Positions 46,993 through 58,600 of a stretch of DNA of 64,000 bases are shown here, piece by piece. The stretch's first letter is position 1. Every line of letters begins with the position of its first letter. The position numbers and the translations under genes were made by a program. The DNA is taken from assembly GCA_002457145.1 (NCBI GenBank), contig NTJP01000006.1:1-64000 (forward strand), read 5' to 3'. The DNA is from Marine Group II euryarchaeote MED-G38. GTDB taxonomy: Archaea; Thermoplasmatota; Poseidoniia; Poseidoniales; Thalassarchaeaceae. Under the pieces are notes generated by a model. It saw nothing but the letters and a program-made list of their open reading frames with translations. It ran no database searches and was not told the origin of the DNA.

Positions 46993-47015
46993 GCCTCGTG
47001 CTTCACACACGAGGC
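46993..47015 (+). terminator. 8-bp perfect stem-loop after the RHH operon
   Basis: GCCTCGTG (46993-47000) and CACGAGGC (47008-47015) are perfectly complementary around a 7-nt loop, 19 bp after the stop of the small basic gene and 81 bp before XPD. No T tract follows, so it is not a classical intrinsic terminator; it could be an RNA-stabilising or processing structure or a protein-binding palindrome. Confidence 0.4.
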
Positions 47016-47096
47016 AACATGAATTAACGTATAATGGTTAATTTTTCAATAATTTAAAGCCAATCTTCTTGGTCGTTCTATTTTCAGGCGCTTTCT

Positions 47097-49160
47097 ATGG
47101 ACATAGGAGAACTGTCGTCTGAATGTGAATTCTTTGCTCATAATGAACTTAGAGATTCCCAAAAAGAGATGTTGCTTGATTCTATAAGTATACTCGAAGA
47201 AAAGGGTTTCCTGATCGCTTCGGCACCAACGGGCATTGGTAAAACTGCTGCTTCCCTTGCAGCAGCGTTGAAGGTTAGAAGTAAATCAAAGAATGTTAAA
47301 AAAATATTATTTTTAACAGGTAGACAGTCTCAACACAAAATAGTTGTAGATACAATAAAACAAATTAATCAAAGGTTAACTAATCAATTACCAATAAAAT
47401 TAACGGATATGATTGGTCGAGAAAGTATGTGTGAAGAAGTTCAACCAATAACTGGAGAATGTAACTGTGAATTCGGGATTCAAGAAAAGGCTAGAAGAAG
47501 TAATAAAATTAAACTGGCAAATATGATACTAGAACGACCGATGCATGTTGAGGATGTAATTAAACTAAGTAGAAATGAAAAAATCTGCGCATGGGCATCA
47601 GCAAGAATTGCAGCCAAGGATGCCGATGTGATAGTTTGCGATTATAACCATGTATTTATTGAAAATATAATGAAATCATCTCTCTCGTCGATGGGCATAG
47701 ATCTAGTTAATTGCATTCTGATAGTTGATGAGGCACATAATTTACCCGATAGAGTCAGGAATGGCCTAGAAAGAAGTTTACAACGTAAAGCATTTGGATA
47801 TGCTTATGATGAAACTAATGAATATTTAGCAAATAAGGAGAAAGAAATCAATGAATCTGACATAGATAATACATTTGGTAATAAAGAAATAGAAGAGATT
47901 AGAAAATTAAAAAGACAATTGAATAAACTTAAAAAAGATATGATAAAATGGTATAATACAAAAGAAAAAGAATTAGGCGATAGAAAAGATATGAAAATAG
48001 AAACAAGTGATTTTTTAAATAAAATTAATGAAAGTTTAATGGAATCCCTAGATGTAGAACATAAGAGAAGATATGAAATACTCAACAGAATGATAGAATT
48101 ATTGTATCTCGTTTCACCAGAAGAACTTAGCGAAGATGAAGATGAAACAGCATGTTCTAGACTGGCATATTTGTTAGAAATATGTTTGGAGTACAGAAAT
48201 AATTCTGCATTAGCATTAGTTATTGATAGAATTCCTTCCAGTAACCGAGAAAGAAGAGAACAAGATGAGCAGCCGATAAGAGTCCATAGTTTTCTACTTG
48301 ATCCGGGAGTAGTTAGTGGACCATTATTTGAACAAACTAGTGGAACTATACTCATGTCTGGAACTTTATACCCTCCTTCAATGTATTCAGATGTACTACA
48401 AATACCTGAAGATAGGAAGAATATTTCTAAAGAATACAGATCTGATTTTCTGTCTAACAGAAGACCTGTTTTGATAGCAAGAGATGTGACAACTAAATTC
48501 ACCTCTAGAGGTTTATCGAATACAAACAAAATAAATCAACATATTTCTTTAACTATTAAAAATTCAAAAGGTAACATAGCATTATTCTTTCCAAGTTATG
48601 CTATGATGGAAAAATTTAGAGCTCTAGAAGAAGATTGGTTGCCATCATCGTGGCCAAGAATTAGAGTAATTGAAGAGAAGAGATCGATGACCAAAAGAGA
48701 AATAGAAATTAATAAAAAACTACTATATGAATTGGAATCGAATGGAGAGAGAGGAGTATTGATGGGCGTATTAGGAGGCAAATTCTCAGAGGGAGTGGAT
48801 TATCCCGATAACATACTTCAAGCTGTAATATGTGTTGGATTACCTTTGGCGCCACCTAGTGCAAAACAAGATGCATTAAAGAAATATTATGAGAAGCGAT
48901 TTGGGAATTCTGTAGCATGGAGATATTCAAGCTCACAACCAGCTGTAAATAATTTAATGCAGGCCATAGGAAGGCCAATAAGAAAAGGAGAAGATAGAGC
49001 AATAGTAGTACTTCTTGAAAATAGACTTTTACAAAGAAATTATAATATTTGTATGCCAGATTCATTACAAACCATAGAAGTAAGTAATCCTGAGAGAACA
49101 GGTAAATTTACTAAGTCATTTTTTGATTATTTTCCAAAGCCTGAAAAAACAATCGAGTAA
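47097..49160 (+). CDS. XPD/Rad3-family DNA helicase with Fe-S cluster
   Basis: The 687-residue protein has Walker A SAPTGIGKTAASLA (near residue 41), DEAH in LIVDEAHNLPDRVRNGL (near 210), and late motifs GVLGGKFSEGVDYP and NNLMQAIGRPIRKGEDRAIVVLLENR. Four cysteines between motifs Ia and II (near 112, 121, 123 and 163: ESMCEEV, GECNCEF, KICAW) are the expected Fe-S ligands. The Lys/Glu-rich helical stretch at about 240-330 corresponds to the Arch domain. It is a 5'-3' superfamily 2 helicase, in archaea presumably for nucleotide excision repair; DinG is the nearest bacterial relative. It is followed after 22 bp by a 163-residue gene likely on the same transcript. Confidence 0.93.
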   Translation: MDIGELSSECEFFAHNELRDSQKEMLLDSISILEEKGFLIASAPTGIGKTAASLAAALKVRSKSKNVKKILFLTGRQSQHKIVVDTIKQINQRLTNQLPIKLTDMIGRESMCEEVQPITGECNCEFGIQEKARRSNKIKLANMILERPMHVEDVIKLSRNEKICAWASARIAAKDADVIVCDYNHVFIENIMKSSLSSMGIDLVNCILIVDEAHNLPDRVRNGLERSLQRKAFGYAYDETNEYLANKEKEINESDIDNTFGNKEIEEIRKLKRQLNKLKKDMIKWYNTKEKELGDRKDMKIETSDFLNKINESLMESLDVEHKRRYEILNRMIELLYLVSPEELSEDEDETACSRLAYLLEICLEYRNNSALALVIDRIPSSNRERREQDEQPIRVHSFLLDPGVVSGPLFEQTSGTILMSGTLYPPSMYSDVLQIPEDRKNISKEYRSDFLSNRRPVLIARDVTTKFTSRGLSNTNKINQHISLTIKNSKGNIALFFPSYAMMEKFRALEEDWLPSSWPRIRVIEEKRSMTKREIEINKKLLYELESNGERGVLMGVLGGKFSEGVDYPDNILQAVICVGLPLAPPSAKQDALKKYYEKRFGNSVAWRYSSSQPAVNNLMQAIGRPIRKGEDRAIVVLLENRLLQRNYNICMPDSLQTIEVSNPERTGKFTKSFFDYFPKPEKTIE

Positions 49161-49182
49161 ACAATGGGTTAATGCGGGTTAG

Positions 49183-49674
49183 ATGTTTGGGATAGATGAT
49201 AGTATGGAGTGGAAGAGAATAGAATTATTGATTGGGGATGATTTGAATATACAAAGACAAGTACCTGATATTTCTAATTCTGGACTAGATGTCACTGCAG
49301 AAATAATGCATGATAGTTTTTTGTCTAACATGCCTCACTTGGAAGAAGTGAATATTAGTCACATGAGTATTATGTCAGAAATTTCAGATGCTATTGAATC
49401 TGAAAAGGCATCTTCAAGAAGAAATAAAAGTTTAGATATATTTTTAGAAGAAGTAGGAGGAATTTTAGATAATTCTAAGATAAAAATACCATTGTCGACA
49501 AAATTTCCTAGTGAAATAATTGTTGAAACTAACAGAAGTAGGGGGAATAATTTAGTCAGAATAATAAGTCCAGAAGTTTTTGGAGGGATGATTGAGACAT
49601 TTGTGATAGGAGAAAATCAAGAAATTTCTAACGGTAAATGGATTAATGATTTCTTAGAGCTACAGATAGAATAA
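49183..49674 (+). CDS. Hypothetical acidic protein downstream of XPD
   Basis: The 163-residue soluble acidic protein begins MFGIDDSMEWKRIELLIGDD and has an N-terminal helical part (MPHLEEVNISHMSIMSEISDAIESEKASSRRNKSLDIFLEEVGGIL) and a C-terminal beta-rich part (SEIIVETNRSRGNNLVRIISPEVFGGMIETFVIGENQEI). No family or motif is recognised. Spacing after xpd (22 bp) suggests it is cotranscribed and may assist the helicase, but nothing in the sequence shows this. Its TAA abuts the TTA-encoded stop of the giant convergent gene. Confidence 0.7.
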   Translation: MFGIDDSMEWKRIELLIGDDLNIQRQVPDISNSGLDVTAEIMHDSFLSNMPHLEEVNISHMSIMSEISDAIESEKASSRRNKSLDIFLEEVGGILDNSKIKIPLSTKFPSEIIVETNRSRGNNLVRIISPEVFGGMIETFVIGENQEISNGKWINDFLELQIE

Positions 49675-52600
49675 TTAGTTTTCTAATTCAATTAATTCCT
49701 GATCTCTACTTGGGACCTCTTGTAATTCCTCTAATTCATTTATTACTAAAGAAAGTGCTCCTTGAGCATTTTTGCGATCAGATTCTCCCAATATATGGCT
49801 TGAATACCGGGCTTCTTCAAATATTCTATCTAGAGCTACTAGAGAATTTTCACTAATTTCCGGTAATGCTAGCCTTATTGCCAATTCGAACTCTCTCACT
49901 GTTTCGAAACCACGGCGTAAGAAACCTCTTCGCATGAAGACCTCACAAAGATTTTGATAACATTCGAATATTGCCACCCTCACTTCATCTCCGGCTGCAA
50001 GAAGTTCTGAAGCATAATTGAATATTCCAGCTATTTCAGACATTTCAGACATCTTTCGACGATTAAAGAAAACAAAAGTGCCAACCAAAGAAGATACTAA
50101 TATTATAAACATAATTCCGAAGATTGTTGATTGGAAGAATGAGTCGTCAGAAGTAACTTCATAACTTATTTCTAAGTTACCTTGTAAAACCAGTCCAGAT
50201 AGGCTAAGTGGATCAATAAAGTCTGAATCTGATGATAATTGGACATTTAGAATTCCCCATGATGCTTTATCAGACAAAGGAGGTAGCGGAGATAATGATT
50301 TGAATTCATAATTAAAACGACCATTATCATCTGTTAACTTTATAGAAGAAAAATGTGTAGTTGATCCGTTAACTAGTAAAGCAGACATTGGAATATTAGG
50401 CAAAACTTCTCCGGTATCATTTGCTGTTAGATTAACAGAACCCCGTAGTATTCTCTGACCATTAGATAAATCAAGACTGGAGAAATCAAAATCAACAGAA
50501 ACGAGAACAGTGACATCTATATTGATTGAGGCCCCATTAAGATAACGAGATTCATCTGATTGGATTACGAGTTCTAAATTATTTATTCCTGGTTCCATAA
50601 ATTCACGAGCGCTTGAGATTATTTGGAAATTAAGTGTTCCAGAACTTGCCCATGGGTCGTTTCTAAATGGTAAATCACTTTCTCCGTAGTATAGTTTAAG
50701 AGTTAAATTTTCAAATATATTAAATTGCCCACCTATTTCCCTTACAAAACCTTGAATTTTTATTGGTTGATTTTCTGAACTACGTATTATCGTATGAGTT
50801 ATTGGAGATAATTCTATACTTATATCAGATTTGACATATGTAGTAATATTTGTATTGGAAGGAAGATAAAATAATTCACCTTCGAATAAGAAGTTAACAT
50901 CATGAATTCCTCTAGATATTTGATATCCCAGGGAATGATTATACATGAAAGAACCATCATTATTGGTATATAATTTTGATATTTCTACTCCGTCTAATAA
51001 AACTGATATTTCTCTATCTTCTAGCCCTAATTGATAAGGAGTATCGCCCTCATATAATCTACCATTGAATTTCCAATATTCACCTCTTGTCATTGAATTA
51101 GATTCAATTGATAGAGATATAACTGTATGATAGGCTACTGTAAGATTTGTTTCATGAATTCCTTGCCGATGATATCCTTGTGAAGGAGAGAAAGCCGTTA
51201 ATGTGTGATTACCAATATCCAGAGATTCAGGTATAGTCCAATCATACTCCCAATGACCTGTTGAATTAGAAGTAGTTATTCCCATCAAAACTCCATCAAC
51301 GAGAATTTCTATTGTATGATTGGATAGCCAACCATCTTGTAAATTGTCTTTCACGGTCCCTTTGATTAATAGAGAATCACCTACAGCTACAGAATTAGGA
51401 GTATATAAAAATGGAAATACAGGGCCGTGAACTACAAAAATTGTAGAAGAATTTGAAGGAAGTATAAATTCTTCACCTGCAAATATAATCTTCACGATTT
51501 GTGGCCCTAATTCCATATCTGGAGGTATTGGAATGTAGACACTAAATTCACCATTTTCATCAACTGTTAAATCAGTCATGAATTGTTCGTTCATAAAGAC
51601 TTCTAAATTTCTACCAGGTATTTCCCTTCCAATTTTATCTGTAAGTTGACCTTCGATTAAGACTAGATCATTACGATCAACATCACTAGGAGGAGTGGTG
51701 ATTATAACTTGCGATAATTGTGAAATATTGAAATTGATAGTTGCTAACGATGATAAATAATATTCTGGGTTTAGAGAATCACCTTGGCCCATAGGATCTA
51801 CCCATGTGAATCCTCCCAAGAATTTTACAGAAGCTGAATGCCCTCCATAATTTATCTCTGATGGGACATCATAGGTTATATTCCAAAGGGTAGTAGTTGC
51901 ATTTGATTGAGAAGTATATATTGGTCCAACATCTATGTCGTCTATGAAAAGATGTAATATGCCCCCAACAGGTGCTTCAGAACTCAACAGGTTCTGACCA
52001 TGTTCATCAGTTAGTGTACCTTGGAATGTGATTTTTTCACCGGCGATAAATGAGCCTGTAATTTCTAATATTTCAATAACTGTTGGAGCCAAAATTACTA
52101 CCCTGGTCCAAGATTCGTCCCCGAGAAGTCCTGTTGAACCATTAATTCCATCAAAAGATACGGTAATAATAATTGGCCCCGGTGAAGTAAATGGATTTAT
52201 AGAAATAATTGATGTTGATTCTCCATTAGAATCAGTGAATCCTGATTCCACGATAACATCATCAATACTTACGTCATATGGCACTGCGATTACCGCCGAT
52301 CCTGCATTGTCAATAATAGAAATATTGATAGAAATAGAATTTCCCCTTATTGTTCTACTATCTGGATCGAGATCTAATGGACTAAGAATTGATAATAATG
52401 AATATCCTCTACTATCAAAGATTGAATTATTTGTACTTTCCCCGTAATAACTTACTCCGGGAGTAAAAACTACATCAATATTATGAACTCCTCTAGGGAA
52501 TGATAAATCTAATCTAATTTCTGCCGACCAGTTACCTTCAGAATCAATGGATATTGAAGAAACGATGAATGTATTAAAATCGCCATCTATTGAGAAAGTA

Positions 52601-55600
52601 AGTGCAGGGCTTAGTAAAGTTCCTTGTCTATTAGTTAAAGCAGTATTATTATCAGAAGTTAATGAACCTGTAATATTAAAGAAATCTCCCGGAAACGGAT
52701 TAGCAACTATTGGATAAATTTCAATCGAGGTAGAAGATCTGATAGTTATTGTATTAATTATCTTGATAGTAGAATGTAATGTTTCGGAGCCATTAAAGAA
52801 AAATGATACATTTATCAGTCCGAGAGGATGATTATTTGGAACAGTGAATAGAAAATCAACTTCTCCTTCTTCACCGGTTAAATTGGTACTTAACCACGTA
52901 TCATGGAATTTCACAGTAACAGAAAAATCACTTAATGGCCTATTATTATCATTAAATTCTACGAGAGTTGCAGCCATTGAAATCGAGCTTCCTCTATCTA
53001 CTACAGTATTTATAAAGGGACTAGTATCAATAAAATTTGGTATTCCACGTACTAAAATACTGGTATCTCCAGTTCCCGTCAGGTAAAATGGACTGGAATC
53101 ATTAACTACACTAACTATTAATGTCTTTAAGCCACTAGAGACTCCATCTCCAGAGACATCGGTAGGAACTGAAATAGTGAAGCTTCCATTAATGGTTGTG
53201 GTGAAGTCAGAAACTAAAATTTCTTCGGGATCATCTAAGAAAAATATCTCGATGTCAACCGGTCCTTGTACAGTTCTATTTGCATCTACTAAATCCATCA
53301 CTACTCCAGAAACTGTAAAAAACTGAAGTGCAGTAACTTCTGAAGGTATGGAATTAATCTGTACTAAACTAGGCACTTGTACAGTTAAATTAATGAAAAT
53401 TTCATGACTAAGCCAACGACCTGCATCCTCATCATCTAAATTATCCGTTAGATCATCAGGTGCGAAAATTCTTAATTCATAATAGCCTGGAGCTGTATCT
53501 GAAGATATTAAAGAATCAAAAGAAGCTGTTCCATCAGAATCGGTTTGAACTATCTGCAATAAATTCTGCGATGGGCCACCCCAATCGAAGTAAATTTCTA
53601 CAGTAACATTAGAGAGTCGTGATAAATCTGCGATATCATTGATGGTAGCATTCAGTTGTATATTTTCACCAGCAACTACAATAGCTACTGAATCATTTGT
53701 AGTAACTAAGAATTCAGATTGTATCCCTGCTTGTACTAATAATACAGAATTATCTTGATAGTACCTCCCTCCTTGTGGTGGATTTACAGAGAAATCTAAA
53801 TCAATACGTAAATCATAAACTCCTGAAGCGATATCTCCCGGCATAACAAATGATAGATTGTACTCTCCTGTTTGTTCATCTATCCAACCAAATGCCAATT
53901 CGTAAACTAACGGGGCGGCAGGAAAACCATCAGGAGAAGGAGGTAAATTAGAGGGGACTTGTAATGTTAGAGATATAGAAGAATTATTTCCAACTATAGT
54001 ATTACCTAAAATAATATCTCTGGCGACACCACTAATCCAGTTAGGACTACTCAAATCGCCACCCTGAGACCATTCTGAACCAATATTTGTGGTTACATTG
54101 GCCCTGCCTCTAATTCTAATTTGATCTACTATATTTGATGGTTTAAGCCATGTTGTACCGCTGTAACTTAGTTCCCATGAATAGTCTCCGGGGGCTATAT
54201 CCAAAGATGGAGTCCATTCAATTAGTAATTTAGGAGTGGGCGGATCAGAAAAATTCCAAACTTGTGTACCATTAAAGTCTAGAGTATAATTACCTAAAAA
54301 GCTAGCAAATGAGGTTCCAGTATGATCTGATAAAGTAACATCAACGTCAATAAGCGTACCTCTCATATCAGGAACAAGGGTATAATTGAAATATATTTCA
54401 CTCCTAATTCCGAATATATCAGAAAAGGTTTCCTGATCAGAAGCAGATAAATTGTCGGCATTAAATTGGAATTTAACCTCTACCGGGCCCGCAGGTATTG
54501 GTACTTCGGATTCGTTGAAGAACCATAAAATCTCAAATTCCCCTGGATTACTTGTCCATGAGGATTCATTTAAAATCCAATTTTTAAGATTTACATAAGG
54601 CCCATTCATATCAGATCTACGCATGTCTAATGACAATGAGCCGTTTAATGAACTAGGATTAAGTCCTCGACTAAGGACCGTTCCATTAAGGTAAATGAAA
54701 GAATTGATATCGATTATCGTATTATTGATATTACTACTTTCAAGAGTTATAGACATATTAGGAGAGGGAGTTATATTAAGAGGCAGTGTTAATGATTTAG
54801 GATTAGCATGATACAATGGATTAGATAAATTATTAAAATCATCTTGATGCCAACCGAAGAAGTCTAATGTAGCGTTAATAATTCCAAGCGGTTCATTATC
54901 TTGTATTGGGACAATAAATTCGAAATATCCACCGGCTCCTATCTCGGTTGAAATAATTACATCGCCATCAAGAGAAGTAGAATAGCTTAGTTCTAGTTGT
55001 AAATTATCAACTAATGTGGGATCTATTTTTGGACTACTTTCCCATGACATCTGTCCTGAAATAGTGGTATTTACTCCAACACCAAGCATAGGTTCTACGA
55101 TAGGCAGAGGTTCTAGAATACTGATATTTACATTATCGGTTATGTTAATTGTCCATGAAAAGCTAATACCTTGATCTCCTACATAATTTTTCTTAGATGT
55201 CTGAATTACCAATGAGGCATAACCAGGACTGATGATTTCATCAGGTAGGCCTGATAGATTGAAATGTCCATTTTCATCTGTAGTTGTAGTAGCAACTAAA
55301 TATTCATTTAAAGAAGCTGAGCCGGGTATATTGGATATTTCTAATGGAGAAATTAGATAAAGAGATAAGTCAATTTCTGGTGCTACTGATGAATTATCAA
55401 CAAACTTTAATACGCCCTCAACAGAAATATTTTCACCACTTAAATCACGTTTCAATGTATCTGGTGACCATGATAAGTTAGTAACCTCGACCAATGACAT
55501 ATCAGGGCATGCTTCAAAAGGAATCCACCCCATATCCAAATTACCTTGATTTTGATTCGTTTGTAAATGTACTTCGACCCACCAAGTGAAATCTTTTCCA

Positions 55601-58600
55601 TAAATATCAAAGGATTTACCATTCCAATCACCTCCTGCAAAACCAGTAACTTTCCTACTAGGCATTCCTGCATGCCTCAACATAACAGCAAATAAAGATG
55701 TGAATTCATCACAGCTTCCTTCAAGGGAAGAGTTTAGAATCCAATGAGACAAATCACTTTCTGAGCCTAAATCATTAGGCCTTGAAGACCCATCATGATT
55801 CCTTAAGAAAGTAAAAGTTTCATTACCATTTATTATGAAGTCTTGTATTGCAATAATTTTATCCCATGCAGAAACCGCTCCAGAACTGTTTATTACTTGT
55901 TGAGTGATATTATTTACAAATTGTCCAGCACTAGAGAGATAGACATTAGGAAGGTCAGTAGCATAAGAACTAGCAGTGAAAAATGTTGAGTTTTCTCTTA
56001 TTTCTGAAGAGAAAATAATTTCTGGTGCAGAAATAAATAAAGAATCTATATTAGAGTTATCAATGATAATATCACGTGTAAAATTTGAGAAATTTAATCC
56101 TGCAGTAAATTCTGTCCAACTATCAAATTCAAATACATTATAGGGGGCTATTAATTCAATACCAGGAGTCAATAATCCACTATCAAATACTAATTCCCAA
56201 TCAGTTGCAGAGGATGAATTCCAGAAAGCAGGATCTGAAACTCCTTGGCTGATATTGGAGGTTGGAGTTATTACAGTATTTCCTAAAAGTGAAGAATTAA
56301 CACCCCAAGAAGCCCCAGTGTAAGAATCATAAGTATGCCATCTCCAGTAATGTTTCAGAGTTGGATCTGCTCCTGAGGATAAATTGTAAGCAGAAAAATA
56401 TAGTGAATTGTAATCAATATCATCACTGGAATTGAAGGGATCAGAGATAGAATCCACGCAATCTGTTGACCAGAATGATTCTGGGCATTCTTGGCCATCT
56501 GGGATTCCTCCACCATCTGTATCTGGATCTAACCAATCAGTACCGATATCCTGCTCGATAGTGTCCGGTATTCCATCACCATCGGTATCTGTAGGGTTGA
56601 TATCGTCTGAAGGGTTATTTTGTGGATTAGTTCCATCGAGATACTCTTGGCCATCTGAAACTCCTCCATTGTCGGAATCAGATTGATTCCACAATGTGAG
56701 ATAAGTATCTAATGTCATATTCCCAGGAGAAATTCCAAATGACAAACTACATCCAGTGTTATTTTCAAAATAATTATTTAATCCATCGCCATCTGTATCT
56801 AATAAATTATGACAAGGTTCCATAGGATTAGTTGAATTTTGAATTTCGGATAAATCATCTACACCATCTCCATCTGAATCTGTCATATTTATGCTTGAAA
56901 CAAATCCCCATGTACCTTCTAATTCTTCCCAATCTGCTAAGCCGTCTGAATCTAAGTCAGGATAATCATCATCACAATGAGGGTCGTTAATAGCCCCTAC
57001 AGTTGCATTCCAACACCATGAACCATTCGTAATAATTATTGAAGATACGCCTAAAGGCATGTCAGTATCTACACCTCGTAAAGTGTCTCCAAATATACTG
57101 CTAAATCTGAAACCTGTTAAATTACCCGATAATGATACATAATATGCCATAGGGGCTTGATTTTGTCTCCAATCAACAGGATTTGGATTTATTTTATCCG
57201 TAGAATTTAGTTGTAAAGTATTCACATTAGAATCCCAAGATAATACTATGAATTCTAGATCAAGAGTCGAAACGCAAGGATTAGTAGACCTCATAAAATC
57301 TAATTCATCACCATCATTTATTCCCCCTCCATCTGAATCAGGATTATCCCAAAATGTACAAGTTAGATTTTCTTCCCAATTTTGTAATCCATCATTATCA
57401 ATATCTCCTTCATCTTCTATCCTAGTTGGATCCGTTTCTCCTTCATCAACAATCCCATTTCCATTTGTATCTTCTTCACCATCTTCAAGATGGTCGTCAT
57501 CGGTGTTATTATCCCGTGGATCAGAAGGTTGTTCCGGATCCCCATAAAGCCCGTTTACTTCAATACCATCAGGTATTCCATCACTGTCAGTATCTGGTTC
57601 TGTTGGATCTGTTAGTAGAATTAAAGCTTCATATGAATCATTCAGGCCGTCTCCATCTGTATCGTTATTCTGAGGATCTGTTTGCGTTATTCCATCTACC
57701 TCAGCAGTAAATATTTGACAACCTCCTGGGCCTAATTCAAGAACGGGGTTGCAAGGAGATGTAGTGAAGGTCATATTTACAGGACCTGGTCTAAAATATT
57801 GAGTGGGAGGGAAAGTGCTACCATTTCTTGTATTCCAGGCTGGATTAATATATTCATACAAATTAATTAATCCATCGCCATCAGGATCACCGAAGGTTCC
57901 ATCCATATTAGAATTGGACGTAGGATCAAGCCCATATGCCACTTCCCAGCCATCGGGAATTCCATCGCCATCAGTATCCCATCCATTTACATCTTCATCA
58001 ATTAGGCCATCGCCATCATCATCATCCGAGGAACAATCAGCATCTCCGTCTTTATCATTATCGAAATCATCTACCAATCCGTCTCCATCGTTATCAAAGG
58101 TATCAGCGCATATATTTCCAACTGGATCTTCATCGAACCCGTCTCCTCCTGTACCTTGAAGAAGTTGCATAGCACTTTCTTCATCCCAATTACTTACAGG
58201 TACAGTACCATTCCACCATACACCATTATCCAATTCATTTGGAGTCCCTGAAAAGTCCCAATTAGAAGGAATTGAATATAAATATTCATTTAAATTATTC
58301 AGTGAGTCTAGATCTGGATCACCAGTGGATCCATTATTACCCAAAGAAGAAAGTGGATCTAATCCATACTGCCACTCCCAACCATCAGGTAAGCCATCAT
58401 TATCTGTATCCCAATCTTGTGGCTGAGTATTAATTAAAAATTCAAGACCATAACTTAAACCATCACCATCCTGATCGGTTGTAGCCATAGCTTTCCAAAT
58501 TCCAAACTCTAATGCCGATAGAGAAGCACACAGCATTACAAAACTAAAGAATACAGCTGAACGTGTCTTTCTTAGCTGAACTCCTTTGTCAGAATACTCA

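Noticed and set aside
46993..47015. Intrinsic transcription terminator in the strict sense
   Set aside because: The stem is perfect but no T tract follows; archaeal termination mainly depends on T-rich runs, so the function is left open.
47804..48529. 241-codon minus-strand frame inside the helicase gene
   Set aside because: It is antisense to the conserved Arch region and motifs of XPD; the product is Ser/Leu-rich low complexity.
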